A DNA stretch of 64,000 nucleotides from RYN-230 sp963829725 (GCA_963829725.1 CAWHJW010000015.1:248001-312000); one strand, 5' to 3'; positions 8,707 to 16,875 are shown, counted from the first letter of the stretch. Numbers and translations are program-made. The notes: generated by a model not told the origin, from the sequence alone.

Positions 8707-8760
8707 GGTCAGCGCGGTGCATTCTGTGTCACCGGCGGCCTGCAGCGCACCGCGCTGACC
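8707..8760. repeat. 54-bp hairpin repeat, copy 1
   Basis: Perfect 14-bp arms (GGTCAGCGCGGTGC at 8707-8720 and its complement at 8747-8760) enclose a 26-base loop containing GTGTCACCGGCGGCCT. A second element at 44403-44456 has the same total length, arm length and loop length, with a conserved loop but different, still perfectly paired arms. It lies between the convergent ends of the LysM gene and the MFS gene and could also end transcription. Confidence 0.7.
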
Positions 8761-8772
8761 GGAATCACCGCG

Positions 8773-10344
8773 CTATTCCGGGACCGCGCGGACCTGGAAG
8801 GTCCCTTCCGGCGCCGCCGCCTTCTGCCGCACTTCCTGCCGGGCCAGCGGCCCGGGCCGGAACAGGGCACCGGCCACGACGGCCCCGCCCGCGAAGATGC
8901 CGGCCGCCCACCAGAAGGCCGTTGTGTAGCCGTGAACCAGGGCCAGGCCGAGCAGCCCCGGGCTTGGCCGGCCACCGGGCGCCGTGGCCGGGCTGAGGTG
9001 CGCGGTGAGGTAGGCCGCGGTCGCACTGGCGGCCATGGTGTTGAGCAGGGCGGTCCCGATCGAGCCGCCGAGTTGCTGCCCGGTGTTCACGGTGGCGGAG
9101 GCCACGCCCGCGTCGGCCGGCCCGACCCCGAACGTCCCGGTGTTGATGGACGGCGCGATGACCAGGCCGAGGCCCGCCCCGTCCACGAGCAGCGGCGGGA
9201 GGATCGCGCCCACATAGCTGGAGTGCACGCCGATCCGGGTCAGCCAGGCCATCCCCGCGGCAGCCAGCAGCATGCCCACCGCGACCAGCGGCTTCGGGCC
9301 GACCCTCGGCATCGCCGCGATGTTGGATATGTTCGAGAAGGCCATGATCATCGCGACCATGGGCAGGAACGCGAGCCCGGTCGCGACGGGTGAGTAGCCC
9401 AGGGTCTGCTGCATGTAGTAAGTCAGGAACAGGAAGATGCCGAACATCCCGCTGCCCGCGATGAGGATGGACAGGTAGGCCGCCCCCCGGTTGCGGTCCA
9501 GGACGATGCGCAGCGGCAGCAGCGGCTGCGGGGAGCGGGTCTCCCACCAGGTGAACACGGCCAGCAGCAGCCCGCCCGCCACCAGGAATCCCCAGGTGGA
9601 CGGGGTGTGCCAGTTGTGGGTGGCAGCGTTGGACAGCCCGTACACGATGCAGAACATCCCGGACGAGACGGCCAGCACCCCGGGAATGTCCAGCCGCGGA
9701 TGGCTCGTCGCCGGCTGGGGGCGCAGCAGCACCAGGCCGCCGATGAAGGCGGCCGCCGCGAAGAACAGGTTGATGTACAGGCACCAGCGCCAGGACAGGT
9801 ACTCGGTGAGCACCCCGCCCAGCAGCAGGCCGATCGCGCCGCCGGCTCCGGCGATCGCGCCGAACACGCCGAACGCCTTGCCGCGATCCCGGGACGCGGC
9901 GAACGTGGTGGTCAGCAGGGACAGGGCCGCCGGCGCCATCAGCGCGCCGAACGCCCCCTGGGCGGCCCGGCAGGCCACCAGCATGCCGAAGCTGGTCGAG
10001 GCGCCGCCGACGGCGGAGGCCGCGGCGAATCCGACCAGCCCGGTGAGGAACGTGACCTTGCGGCCGATCAGGTCGGCGAGCCTGCCGCCGAGCAGCAGCA
10101 GGCTGCCGAACGCCAGCGCGTAGGCGGTCACCACCCACTGCCGGTCCACGGTGGAGAAGTGCAGGGCGCGCTGTGCCGAGGGCAGCGCGATGTTCACCAC
10201 GGTGGCATCGAGCACGACCATGAGCTGGGCTATGCCGATGACGCCGAGGATCATCCAGCGGCGCGGATCCGGGGCGGCGGGGTGGGGCGGGGTGGCCGGC
10301 GATCTGCCGGCGGGCGGGTTCGTTGCTGACATCAGCCCAGCCAA
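8773..10344 (-). CDS. MFS transporter, DHA2 (14-helix) drug exporter type
   Basis: 523-residue integral membrane protein of the EmrB/QacA class. Family motifs are visible: LDATVVNIALPSAQRAL in helix 1 (motif D1), GGRLADLIGRKVTF in the 2-3 loop (motif A), and FGAIAGAGGAIGLLLGGVLT in helix 5 (motif C of antiporters). About 14 hydrophobic segments can be counted. Predicted proton-driven efflux of a small molecule. Divergent from a TetR gene with an 83-bp shared promoter region, the standard arrangement for a repressor-controlled pump. Confidence 0.93.
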   Translation of the reverse strand: MAGLMSATNPPAGRSPATPPHPAAPDPRRWMILGVIGIAQLMVVLDATVVNIALPSAQRALHFSTVDRQWVVTAYALAFGSLLLLGGRLADLIGRKVTFLTGLVGFAAASAVGGASTSFGMLVACRAAQGAFGALMAPAALSLLTTTFAASRDRGKAFGVFGAIAGAGGAIGLLLGGVLTEYLSWRWCLYINLFFAAAAFIGGLVLLRPQPATSHPRLDIPGVLAVSSGMFCIVYGLSNAATHNWHTPSTWGFLVAGGLLLAVFTWWETRSPQPLLPLRIVLDRNRGAAYLSILIAGSGMFGIFLFLTYYMQQTLGYSPVATGLAFLPMVAMIMAFSNISNIAAMPRVGPKPLVAVGMLLAAAGMAWLTRIGVHSSYVGAILPPLLVDGAGLGLVIAPSINTGTFGVGPADAGVASATVNTGQQLGGSIGTALLNTMAASATAAYLTAHLSPATAPGGRPSPGLLGLALVHGYTTAFWWAAGIFAGGAVVAGALFRPGPLARQEVRQKAAAPEGTFQVRAVPE

Positions 10345-10427
10345 TCTGGAGGCATCTTCTCCGCTTACCGGTCCGACATTAGCACGAACCGGAGAGAGCT
10401 CCTCCGCTTGAAGGGTAAAGTTGCGTT
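10345..10427. promoter_or_regulatory. Shared promoter/operator region of MFS and TetR genes
   Basis: The 83-bp divergent gap contains a direct repeat CTCCGCTT (10359-10366 and 10402-10409) and an imperfect inverted pair ACCGGT/AACCGG around 10367-10392. These are the best candidates for TetR operators here, but no perfect long palindrome is present, so the exact site is inference. Confidence 0.35.
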
Positions 10428-11123
10428 ATGGCCTCTGTCCCTTGCCAGCCTGCCACCGCTCCCGGTGAGTGCTCCGGGGACCGCCCGCTACGGCGGGACG
10501 CGGAGCGGAACCGGCAACGCATCCTGCACGCGGCCGCCGAGGTCTTCACCGAGCGCGGGCTGGCCGCCACCCTGGACGACGTGGCCCGCCAGGCGGGCGT
10601 CGGGGTCGGCACGGTCTACCGCCGGTTCCCTGACAAGGAGGCGCTGGTCAACGCGCTGTTCGAGCAGCGCATCGGCGCACTGGTCGCCCTGGCCGAGCAG
10701 GCGCTGCGCGAGCCCGACGAGTGGGTGGCCCTGACCTGGTTCCTGGAGCAGGCGGGCGAACTGCTCGCCGCCGATCGCGGCCTACGGCAGATGGTCATGT
10801 TCACCACCTACGGGCGCAACCGGTCCGGTGAGGCCCGGGCCTGCCTCAAGCCCCTGGTCACCCGGCTGATCACCCGGGCCCAGGCGGCCGGGGCGGTGCG
10901 CGGCGACCTGCACCCGACCGACATCCCGATGATCGAGTTCATGCTCGCCTCGGTGGCCGGTTATGCCCAGGACACCCGGCCCGAGGTGTGGCGCCGCTAC
11001 CTGGCGGTCATCCTGGACGGCCTGCGCCCGGACCGGGCCGGCACCACCGCGCTGCCCGAGCCCGCGCTGACCCCGGACGAGATGCAGGCGGCTATGGGCA
11101 TCGCCCAGCTGGGCCGCCCCTGA
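10428..11123 (+). CDS. TetR/AcrR family repressor of the divergent exporter
   Basis: 231 residues. N-terminal helix-turn-helix domain (RDAERNRQRILHAAAEVF, then LDDVARQAGVGVGTVYRRFP, residues about 25-68) followed by an all-helical ligand domain with a SBP/PhlF-like layout. The divergent arrangement with the DHA2 exporter implies it represses the pump and is released by a pump substrate. Its stop is followed within 8 bp by a long GCCACC-repeat hairpin. Confidence 0.93.
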   Translation: MASVPCQPATAPGECSGDRPLRRDAERNRQRILHAAAEVFTERGLAATLDDVARQAGVGVGTVYRRFPDKEALVNALFEQRIGALVALAEQALREPDEWVALTWFLEQAGELLAADRGLRQMVMFTTYGRNRSGEARACLKPLVTRLITRAQAAGAVRGDLHPTDIPMIEFMLASVAGYAQDTRPEVWRRYLAVILDGLRPDRAGTTALPEPALTPDEMQAAMGIAQLGRP

Positions 11124-11129
11124 GCCTGG

Positions 11130-11181
11130 CCGCCACCGCCACCGCCACCGCCACCGGTGGCAGTGGCAGTGGCGGTGGCGG
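11130..11181. terminator. Long GCCACC-repeat hairpin after tetR
   Basis: Left arm made of GCCACC units and right arm of GGTGGC/AGTGGC units meet at CACC|GGTG with no spacer, giving a 26-bp stem with two mismatches caused by A for G changes in the right arm. It starts 7 bases after the TetR stop codon. It can act as an intrinsic terminator, though there is no T-run, and the repeat nature suggests it grew by unit duplication. Confidence 0.5.
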
Positions 11182-11253
11182 TGAACCGTACGGGGACGGG
11201 GTCCGTGAAACCTCCCGAGAGCTGATACATACCCTTCCACCGGGAGCAAACCC

Positions 11254-11529
11254 ATGACTGCACGACGCCTTCTCGCAATCATGTTCGGCGCGGTCATCGC
11301 GCTGGTGACCGCGTGCGGGGGCTCATCACACGCAGCGCAGAGCCACTCCAGCAGCTCGTCACCGGCCGCCTCCGCGGCGCAGAGCAGCAAGGCGTCCGGC
11401 GGCAGCGCGTCCGGCGGCAGCGGATCGGGCGGCAGCGCTTCCGGCTCCGGCAGCATCCCGCAGAACGGCGGCGGGGACCACGACTCGGACAACAGCGGCG
11501 GCCCCAGCGACGGCGACGGCAACACCTGA
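11254..11529 (+). CDS. Small Ser/Gly-rich lipoprotein
   Basis: 91 residues with a signal sequence ending in the lipobox LVTAC (cysteine at about residue 21), then a low-complexity extracellular tail of Ser, Gly and Ala with repeated SGGS units and an acidic end (GGDHDSDNSGG). A GGGAG ribosome site precedes the ATG. No domain recognised. Followed 48 bp later by another lipoprotein gene on the same strand. Confidence 0.6.
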   Translation: MTARRLLAIMFGAVIALVTACGGSSHAAQSHSSSSSPAASAAQSSKASGGSASGGSGSGGSASGSGSIPQNGGGDHDSDNSGGPSDGDGNT

Positions 11530-11577
11530 GCACAAGCTATCCGGGCACGACGGACGAGACGCCAGGAGCAACCGCCA

Positions 11578-12213
11578 ATGGGCTGGAAGCGGAGCAGGAC
11601 CGGGATCGCCGGGGCGGCGGGCGCCGCCGCCGCGGCCATCGCCGTCACGGTCGCCTCCTGCGGTGCGGGCCAGGCGAGCACGCACGCCAGCGGGGCCGGG
11701 ACGGGCACGGGCCTGGCTGCCGGGAGCCCCGGGTTCAGCTGGTTCCGGGCGCGGGCCGTGCCGGCCGGATGGCAGCACACCGCGCTGCCCGGCGGCGGCG
11801 CGGTACTATCCTTCCCGTCCTCGCTCAGCGCCATGGCGGGCGACGCTGGCACGGTGACCAGGGGACTGACCCGGGCCGGCCGGATCCTCGTCTATCTCAA
11901 CGTGACCCCGCGCCAGGGCGACGAGACACTGCCCGGCTGGGCCAGGTTCCGGCTGGGGCACCTGGTCGACGATGACGCCCGGTCGGACCGGCTGGACAGC
12001 CAGGCGGCCTGGCTCGCCTTCCGCGGCGGCCGCGGGTCGTGCGTGATCGACGACTACGTCACCAAGGCGCGCGACCACCGGTACCGGGAAATCGCCTGCT
12101 ACGTGCAGGGCGCGCGCACCTCCAGCGTGCTGGTCGCCGCTACCCCGGCTGCGGACTGGGCGCGGTACGGCGGGCTGCTGGAGCAGGCAGTGGACAGCTA
12201 CGCGGTGAGCTGA
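11578..12213 (+). CDS. Putative lipoprotein of unknown function
   Basis: 211 residues. Signal peptide rich in alanine ending TVASC (lipobox cysteine near residue 28). The mature part (WFRARAVPAGWQHTALPGGGAVLSF is split here: WFRARAVPAGW, then LSFPSSLSAMAGD) looks like a compact alpha/beta domain with two further cysteines (GSCVIDDY, IACYVQG) that could form a disulfide. AGGAG lies 8 nt before the ATG. Probably transcribed with the neighbouring lipoprotein and membrane-protein genes. Confidence 0.7.
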   Translation: MGWKRSRTGIAGAAGAAAAAIAVTVASCGAGQASTHASGAGTGTGLAAGSPGFSWFRARAVPAGWQHTALPGGGAVLSFPSSLSAMAGDAGTVTRGLTRAGRILVYLNVTPRQGDETLPGWARFRLGHLVDDDARSDRLDSQAAWLAFRGGRGSCVIDDYVTKARDHRYREIACYVQGARTSSVLVAATPAADWARYGGLLEQAVDSYAVS

Positions 12214-12234
12214 CAGGCAGGACGGGGAGCAGGA

Positions 12235-12714
12235 GTGAACATCAACGCACCGGCCCGGGCGGCCGGCCGGACCGGGACTCGCGCAGCGCTGCCGCTGACC
12301 GGGCTGCTGCTGCGGGCGGCCACGGCGGTGGCGCTGGCCATCGACGGCGTGGTGCACGTGAAGGACGCATACTTCTACGATGCCAACACCGGGTCACTGC
12401 TCAGCCAGGGCCAGTTGTTCCGGATCCAGGGCGTGCTCGCGTTCGTGGTGGCCGCGGCGGTGCTGCTGCTGCTGCCCGCACGGCTGCCGTGGCGGCTCAT
12501 CTGGGTGGTGGCCTTCGGCGTGGCGGCGAGCGCGTTCGGCGCCGTGCTGCTCTATACCTATGTCAATGTCGGTCCAGTGGCCGGGCTGCCCAACATGTAC
12601 GAGCCGTCGTGGGGGCCGCCGGGTAAGGAACTGTCCGCCATCGCCGAGGGGGCCGGTGCGGTGCTCGCGCTGGGCGGCCTGCTCTGGGCGCCGCTGGCCA
12701 CGCGGCGCAGGTGA
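12235..12714 (+). CDS. Four-helix membrane protein
   Basis: 159 residues from a GTG preceded by GGAGCAGGA. Four hydrophobic segments are visible (LLLRAATAVALAIDGVVH, IQGVLAFVVAAAVLLLL, LIWVVAFGVAASAFGAVLL, AGAVLALGGLLWAPL), with a polar loop NMYEPSWGPPGKELS between helices 3 and 4. It resembles small DoxX-like or unannotated actinobacterial membrane proteins. It begins 21 bp after the lipoprotein stop, so the two likely share a message. Confidence 0.75.
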   Translation: MNINAPARAAGRTGTRAALPLTGLLLRAATAVALAIDGVVHVKDAYFYDANTGSLLSQGQLFRIQGVLAFVVAAAVLLLLPARLPWRLIWVVAFGVAASAFGAVLLYTYVNVGPVAGLPNMYEPSWGPPGKELSAIAEGAGAVLALGGLLWAPLATRRR

Positions 12715-12771
12715 CCACCCCGCCGTCCGCAGCCACCGCCGTCTCGGCCCGCACTCAACTAGACTCAGGCC

Positions 12772-13251
12772 GTGATCTTCAAGCACGTCGGGGACGGGCG
12801 GCCCTACCCGGACCACGCCCGGACGACCCGGGAGTGGGCGGACGTCCCGCCGCGCCCGGTCCGGCTCGACCAGCTGATCACCACCAAGGCGGTGCTAGAC
12901 CTCCGGCTGCTGCTGTCCAAGGAGTCCACGTTCTACGGGGACCTGTTCCCGCACGTCATCCAGTGGCAGGGCGAGCTGTACCTGGAGGACGGCCTGCACC
13001 GGGCGCTGGGCGCCGCGCTGCACCAGCGCTCCGTCCTGCACGCACGGGTCCTCGACCTGGACGCGGCCGCCCAGCCGTACGAGGCTCGGGCCAGCGGCAG
13101 CCCGCTCCGGGACAGCGATGACCGGGACAGCCTCCTGCGGGCCGGCCCGCAGGAGGATAGCCGACCGCGCGCCGGGGTGCAGATCTCCGGGCCGCACCGC
13201 CCGAAGCACTCACGCCGGAGATCGGAGCGCGGCGGGAGTCTTGCGGACTGA
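12772..13251 (+). CDS. Conserved actinobacterial protein with LYLEDGLHR motif
   Basis: GTG start, 159 residues. The first 100 residues (MIFKHVGDGRPYPDHA, FYGDLFPHVIQWQGELYLED-GLHRALGAALHQR) belong to a small, well-conserved actinobacterial family that is often about 95-105 residues long; the DGLHR segment recalls ParB/Srx-like nuclease-fold proteins, but the function is not established. The C-terminal 55 residues are Arg/Ser/Asp-rich, run through a perfect 26-bp palindrome, and look like an added or read-through tail. The last 42 bp overlap the convergent esterase gene. Confidence 0.7.
   Translation: MIFKHVGDGRPYPDHARTTREWADVPPRPVRLDQLITTKAVLDLRLLLSKESTFYGDLFPHVIQWQGELYLEDGLHRALGAALHQRSVLHARVLDLDAAAQPYEARASGSPLRDSDDRDSLLRAGPQEDSRPRAGVQISGPHRPKHSRRRSERGGSLAD
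13131..13156. repeat. Perfect 26-bp palindrome inside a coding frame
   Basis: CCTCCTGCGGGCC followed directly by its exact reverse complement, with no spacer, inside the C-terminal part of the gene at 12772-13251. It may be a terminator that once followed a shorter version of that gene. Confidence 0.5.
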
Positions 13252-14484
13252 CGCAGACCGGGAGGGGCGCGCGCCGGCCGTGGCCCCGGCGCCCGCGCCG
13301 GGCGTGGCCCCCCTGGGGGAGGCACGCGGCGTAGCCGCCGGCCTCAGCGGCGCCGGGTGCAGGGCGGCCTGCTGGAGCAGCGGGGTCATCCACTCCAGCA
13401 TCGGCGGCACCAGGTCCCGCCAGGTCGCCATCGTGTGCCCGCCGTCGGGCACCACATCGAGCCGGACGCCCGGCTGGCGGGTCAGCAGCACCTGCTGGAA
13501 CCGGCGTGACTCCCTGAGCCCGGCCGGGTCCTTACTGCCCACCCCCAGCCAGAACTGCGGGATCGTGGCGCTGACCGGCAGGGCGGTCACCCGCAGCTGC
13601 GGCGTGTTCGTGTGGCGCAGCGCCAGGCTGCCGCCGAACGGGTCAATCTGCTTCGGCGGGTTCCCCAGCTGGTCCCTGTCCGGGCTGAAGTAGCCGCTGA
13701 GCACCCCGGCCGCGCCGTACCGGAGCCGGTAGACGAGCGCCAGGTTGGCGGTGCAGTAGCCGCCCTCGGAGTAGCCGCCGATGCCCCAGGCGAGTCCCGG
13801 CGGCTGCACCCGCAGCAGGTGCGGCAGGTACTCCGGAAGGTCGAGGGCGAGGAAGGTGGCGTCCTGCGGGCCGTGCACCAGGTTCAGGCATTGCAGTGAG
13901 GCCCGGCGGGCGCCGTTGGTGTCCGGCATGACCAGCACCGCGGGCTTGACCACCGCGTCGGCCAGCAGCGTGTCGTAGGCCGAGGTGATGCCGACCACGT
14001 TGATCCAGTCCGCCGGGCTGCCGGGGTACCCGGGCAGCAGCTCGATGACCGGGAACCGGTAGTGACGATAGGAATCCCGGAAGTACTCCGGTGGCAGGTA
14101 CACGTAGACCGTGCGGCGCAGCTTGCTCAGCCGGCCCTTGACGGTGAGGCGGACCGTCTGGCCGTGCGCCGCCGCGACCCTGAGGTTGACCTTGGTGCCC
14201 AGCAGGGCGCTGACCTGCCGCGCCGAAGCCCCGTTCAGCACGGGCGCGGCCGCTACCTGGCTGGTGGCCGGACCGCCGAGGTCGGCGGCCGCCGCGGTCC
14301 AGGTCTGGTAGTAGTCGTAATATTTGTTGACCGCCGCCACCCCGAACAACATGGCCGGGATGAACGCCAGGCAGCCCGCGAAGACGCGGAAGACTGGCTG
14401 CCGGGCCAGAGCCATCCAGCAGACCAGGGCGCAGAACACCACCATCAGGAGGAGAAACAGCGCGGTGCTTTGCGGCTCTAGCAC
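13210..14484 (-). CDS. Membrane-anchored alpha/beta-hydrolase esterase
   Basis: From GTG 14484 (GAGGGGG 5 nt upstream) the protein has about 424 residues. Two N-terminal membrane helices (LFLLLMVVFCALVCWMA and GCLAFIPAMLFGVAAV) place the catalytic domain outside. The domain has an esterase-D/antigen-85-like fold: oxyanion region ELLPGYPGSPADW, nucleophile elbow GIGGYSEGGYCTA, then GVGSKDP (acid) and PDGGHTMATW (catalytic His). An Ala/Pro/Arg-rich tail ends it. Likely acts on cell-envelope lipids or esters. The open frame extends upstream into the tRNA but that part is not real protein. Confidence 0.85.
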   Translation of the reverse strand: MLEPQSTALFLLLMVVFCALVCWMALARQPVFRVFAGCLAFIPAMLFGVAAVNKYYDYYQTWTAAAADLGGPATSQVAAAPVLNGASARQVSALLGTKVNLRVAAAHGQTVRLTVKGRLSKLRRTVYVYLPPEYFRDSYRHYRFPVIELLPGYPGSPADWINVVGITSAYDTLLADAVVKPAVLVMPDTNGARRASLQCLNLVHGPQDATFLALDLPEYLPHLLRVQPPGLAWGIGGYSEGGYCTANLALVYRLRYGAAGVLSGYFSPDRDQLGNPPKQIDPFGGSLALRHTNTPQLRVTALPVSATIPQFWLGVGSKDPAGLRESRRFQQVLLTRQPGVRLDVVPDGGHTMATWRDLVPPMLEWMTPLLQQAALHPAPLRPAATPRASPRGATPGAGAGATAGARPSRSASVRKTPAALRSPA

Positions 14485-14588
14485 TCCACCCCCTCGGCCG
14501 CGGCGGGTCCGTGGCGGCCACGATCGGCAACGGTGCGCAGCAACGGGGACAGCGGCAGGCGGGACCAGCCAGGCCGGTCCCGCACGGG

Positions 14589-14675
14589 CGGTGGAGGTGG
14601 GATTTGAACCCACGGAGGGGTTGCCCCCTCACACGCTTTCGAGGCGTGCGCCCTCGGCCACTAGGCGACTCCACC
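14589..14675 (-). tRNA. tRNA-Ser (anticodon CGA), reads UCG
   Basis: Minus strand: acceptor GGTGGAG (14669-14675) pairs with CTCCACC (14590-14596), discriminator G, anticodon loop CTCGAAA giving CGA, long variable arm (GTGAGGGGGCAACCCCTC) and T-arm GTGGGTTCAAATCCCAC. CCA is not encoded (CCC follows). It sits between the esterase and tadA. Confidence 0.96.
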
Positions 14676-14712
14676 GCGGCAGAGCCTACCTGACCGCCGG
14701 CGGTGCGCGGGC

Positions 14713-15195
14713 TTAGTCCGGGTGCCGCCGCCCGGCGAAGAACTCGCGGAGCACCGCCGCGCAGTCACCGGCGAGCACGCCGCCGATCACCTCGGTCTGC
14801 TGCCCGGTCCTGCGGTCCCGCAGCACGTCCCAGAGCGACCCGGCGGCACCCGCCCGCGGATCGGCCGCGCCGTACACCAGCCGGGCCATCCTCGCCGCGA
14901 GCACGGCGCCCGCGCACATGGTGCAGGGCTCGAGGGTCACGACCAGGGTGCAGTCACCGAGCCGCCAGCCGCCCAGCGCGCGGGCCGCATCACGGATGGC
15001 CACGATCTCCGCGTGCGCGGTGGGGTCCCCGGTCGCTTCCCGCTCGTTGCGCCCGCGCCCGGCCACGACACCCGCCGCGTCCAGCACCACCGCGCCGACC
15101 GGGACGTCCGGCCGCTGCGGCCGGGCCGCCGCTGCGGCCTCCGCGAGCGCCGCCCGCATGGCCGGCTCGAAGCTGGCCGCGTAGCCGGTGCTCAC
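14713..15195 (-). CDS. tadA: tRNA adenosine(34) deaminase TadA
   Basis: Converts A34 to inosine in tRNA-Arg(ACG). The 160-residue protein from GTG 15195 has the cytidine/deoxycytidylate deaminase signatures: TAHAEIVAIRDAA (zinc-binding His and catalytic Glu) and LEPCTMCAGAVLAARM (two zinc cysteines), plus the TadA C-terminal AGSLWDVL and FFAGRR. The open frame continues upstream but that part overlaps the tadA-associated gene. Lies 37 bp from tRNA-Ser(CGA). Confidence 0.95.
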   Translation of the reverse strand: MSTGYAASFEPAMRAALAEAAAAARPQRPDVPVGAVVLDAAGVVAGRGRNEREATGDPTAHAEIVAIRDAARALGGWRLGDCTLVVTLEPCTMCAGAVLAARMARLVYGAADPRAGAAGSLWDVLRDRRTGQQTEVIGGVLAGDCAAVLREFFAGRRHPD

Positions 15196-15220
15196 GGGGC
15201 AGGCCGGCGGCGGTGCGGCG

Positions 15221-15712
15221 TCACGGCCCCAGGACGGCGTCGAGGGCCCGGTCCAGCGCGTGGCCGAAGCCGAGCCGCCGCGCGATGCTGGCCAGCGCCT
15301 CGTCCGGGAACAGGTCGAGGTCGCCGGAGAGCGCGCCCAGGTCCATCTCATCCACGCCCAGGTCCGCGAAGATGGACATGTCACCGGCGGGCAGCACCTG
15401 GTCCAGGTCATCCTCGCCGGGGACCGGGATGTCCAGGTACTCGAGCACCTGGCGGGCCAGCGGCCAGTCCACCGCGGCGGTCAGGTCGGACAGGAATACG
15501 GAAACCTGGCCGCCGAGCAGCCGCAGCGCCACGAAGAAGTCATCCCCGACCGCCACCAGCCCGATCGTGCCGCCGATGCTGGGCTGCTGCCGCAGGGCAT
15601 GGAGCAGGCCGGCCAGGTCCTCGGTGAGGGCCACCGGCAGGATCTCGGTGTCCCACGCTTCGTCCTCGCGGTAGACGATCACGGCGACGTTGCCGCCATT
15701 CACATCCGTCAT
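15221..15712 (-). CDS. tRNA adenosine deaminase-associated protein
   Basis: Partner protein encoded next to tadA in many actinobacteria. 163 residues from ATG 15712 with GAGGTG just upstream. Strongly acidic, no membrane helix: VAVIVYREDEAWDTEILP at the N-terminus, then FFVALRLLGGQVSVFLSD, and a C-terminal acidic stretch (DLGALSGDLDLFPDEAL). Exact biochemical role is not established; gene order implies a link to A-to-I editing. Spacing to tadA is 25 bp on the same strand. Confidence 0.85.
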   Translation of the reverse strand: MTDVNGGNVAVIVYREDEAWDTEILPVALTEDLAGLLHALRQQPSIGGTIGLVAVGDDFFVALRLLGGQVSVFLSDLTAAVDWPLARQVLEYLDIPVPGEDDLDQVLPAGDMSIFADLGVDEMDLGALSGDLDLFPDEALASIARRLGFGHALDRALDAVLGP

Positions 15713-16049
15713 CGTCACCTCACCCAACGCCGTCCCAGCAGGAATGGTGTCAGATCGGCAGCCTGCGTGTACGCCAATCCTGATCGTCAGCGATGGTCTG
15801 TGACCTGCGGGGAGACGTAATTACTCATTGCAGTCATATAGATACTTATCGTGACGAGAATCTCCGGGACCTGCGTGAGCGGTACGTCACCAATTTTCCA
15901 GCCGCCCGGCGCGTGAGTCCTGCCGCGGCCGGGGATCAAGGTACGGTAGCTGCTTGCCGATCGTGAGGATTGGTAAAGCAATTACGCTGGGCTAAACTGA
16001 GCTAACAGACTGGCGCACAGACCGGTGCCAGGTGACCCGGGAGTTGACC
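15713..16049. promoter_or_regulatory. 337-bp divergent intergenic region
   Basis: Holds no gene that I can support. It is the promoter region for tadA-associated protein (leftward) and for the small membrane protein (rightward). Around 15818-15850 there is an unusually A+T-rich patch (GTAATTACTCATTGCAGTCA and ATAGATACTTATCG), likely promoter sequence. No recognisable riboswitch. Confidence 0.35.
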
Positions 16050-16205
16050 ATGAAGCTCAAGCCGATCATTACTTGGGCGATCGTGATTTTCATCGTGTTC
16101 TACCTGGTAACACAACCGGCAGCGGCAGGTCAGGCGGTGCACAACCTCCTGAACGGACTGAAGTCGGCCGGCAACTCGCTCGCAATCTTCTTCAACTCCC
16201 TCTGA
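16050..16205 (+). CDS. 51-residue membrane peptide upstream of the PH-domain gene
   Basis: Short frame starting MKLKPIITWAIVIFIVFYLV and ending NSLAIFFNSL. One membrane helix (residues about 6-22), then an amphipathic AGQAVHNLLNGLKSAGNSL stretch. GGGAG lies 7 nt before the ATG, and the stop is 7 bp before the PH-domain gene. Similar-looking 50-residue proteins sit at the same place in Streptomyces genomes, which together with the ribosome site makes this a real gene. Function unknown; probably acts with the PH protein at the membrane. Confidence 0.75.
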   Translation: MKLKPIITWAIVIFIVFYLVTQPAAAGQAVHNLLNGLKSAGNSLAIFFNSL

Positions 16206-16212
16206 GCCGGCG

Positions 16213-16875
16213 ATGAGGCTTATCGCACCGCGCAATGCGGGCCCCGCCTCCGTCAACAAGTACCTGCTGCCCCGTGAGAACCAGGTGATCACGGTACGCA
16301 AGCACCCCGCGGTCCTGATGCGGCCGATCGCGTTCGCGCTGGGCGGAATCCTGGTGGCGCTGGTCCTGGGCACCACCGTCCTGAACAGCGTGCCGCACAT
16401 CGCCCTGATACTGGTCATCGGCTGCGTCATCCTGCTGCTCAACCTGGCCTACCGGGCCTGGGAGTGGTCCGAGGATTACTTCGTGGTCACCTCGGAGCGG
16501 ATGCTCCAGGCCAGCGGCGTCTTCGTCCGCAAGATCGCGATGATGCCGCTGGTCAAGGTCACGGACATGAGCTTCCAGCGATCTGCGGGGGGACGCCTGC
16601 TCGGGTACGGCACCTTCATCCTGGAATCAGCGGGCCAGGACCAGGCGCTGCGGAGAATCGACCACGTGCCCTACCCCGAGCAGCTCTACCTGGAGATATG
16701 CGCGCTGATCTTCCCCGCGGAGAAGATCCCCTGCCCGCAGTGCGATGGCCAGGGCGTGCTCACCATACGCAACGAGGATGGCCAGGAAGAGACCCGGCTG
16801 TGCCCGCTCTGCGGCGGGCGGAAGACCGTGTCCGGCGACGCCCTGGTCGAGAACCGGGACATCGGCGACGACTGA
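16213..16875 (+). CDS. Membrane PH-domain (bPH2/YdbS-like) protein with DnaJ-type zinc motif
   Basis: 220 residues. Two membrane helices (AFALGGILVALVLGTTVL and IALILVIGCVILLLNLAY), then a bacterial PH domain (WSEDYFVVTSERMLQASGVF, MMPLVKVTDMSFQRSAGGR, YGTFILESAGQ). The C-terminus adds two zinc half-sites, CPQCDGQG and CPLCGGRK, of the CxxCxGxG kind seen in DnaJ. This zinc-binding tail on a bPH protein is unusual. Forms an operon with the 51-residue peptide and is followed by a strong hairpin terminator. Confidence 0.85.
   Translation: MRLIAPRNAGPASVNKYLLPRENQVITVRKHPAVLMRPIAFALGGILVALVLGTTVLNSVPHIALILVIGCVILLLNLAYRAWEWSEDYFVVTSERMLQASGVFVRKIAMMPLVKVTDMSFQRSAGGRLLGYGTFILESAGQDQALRRIDHVPYPEQLYLEICALIFPAEKIPCPQCDGQGVLTIRNEDGQEETRLCPLCGGRKTVSGDALVENRDIGDD

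Noticed and set aside
8765..10138. Long open frame on the minus strand in another frame of the MFS gene (457 residues)
   Set aside because: Arg/Gly/Pro-rich, no motifs; it is the usual high-GC shadow of the true exporter frame.
11110..11200. CRISPR-like repeat at the GCCACC tract
   Set aside because: Unit is 6 bp, no spacers, and the right side is the complement of the left; it is a hairpin. No CRISPR array or cas gene is present in the window.
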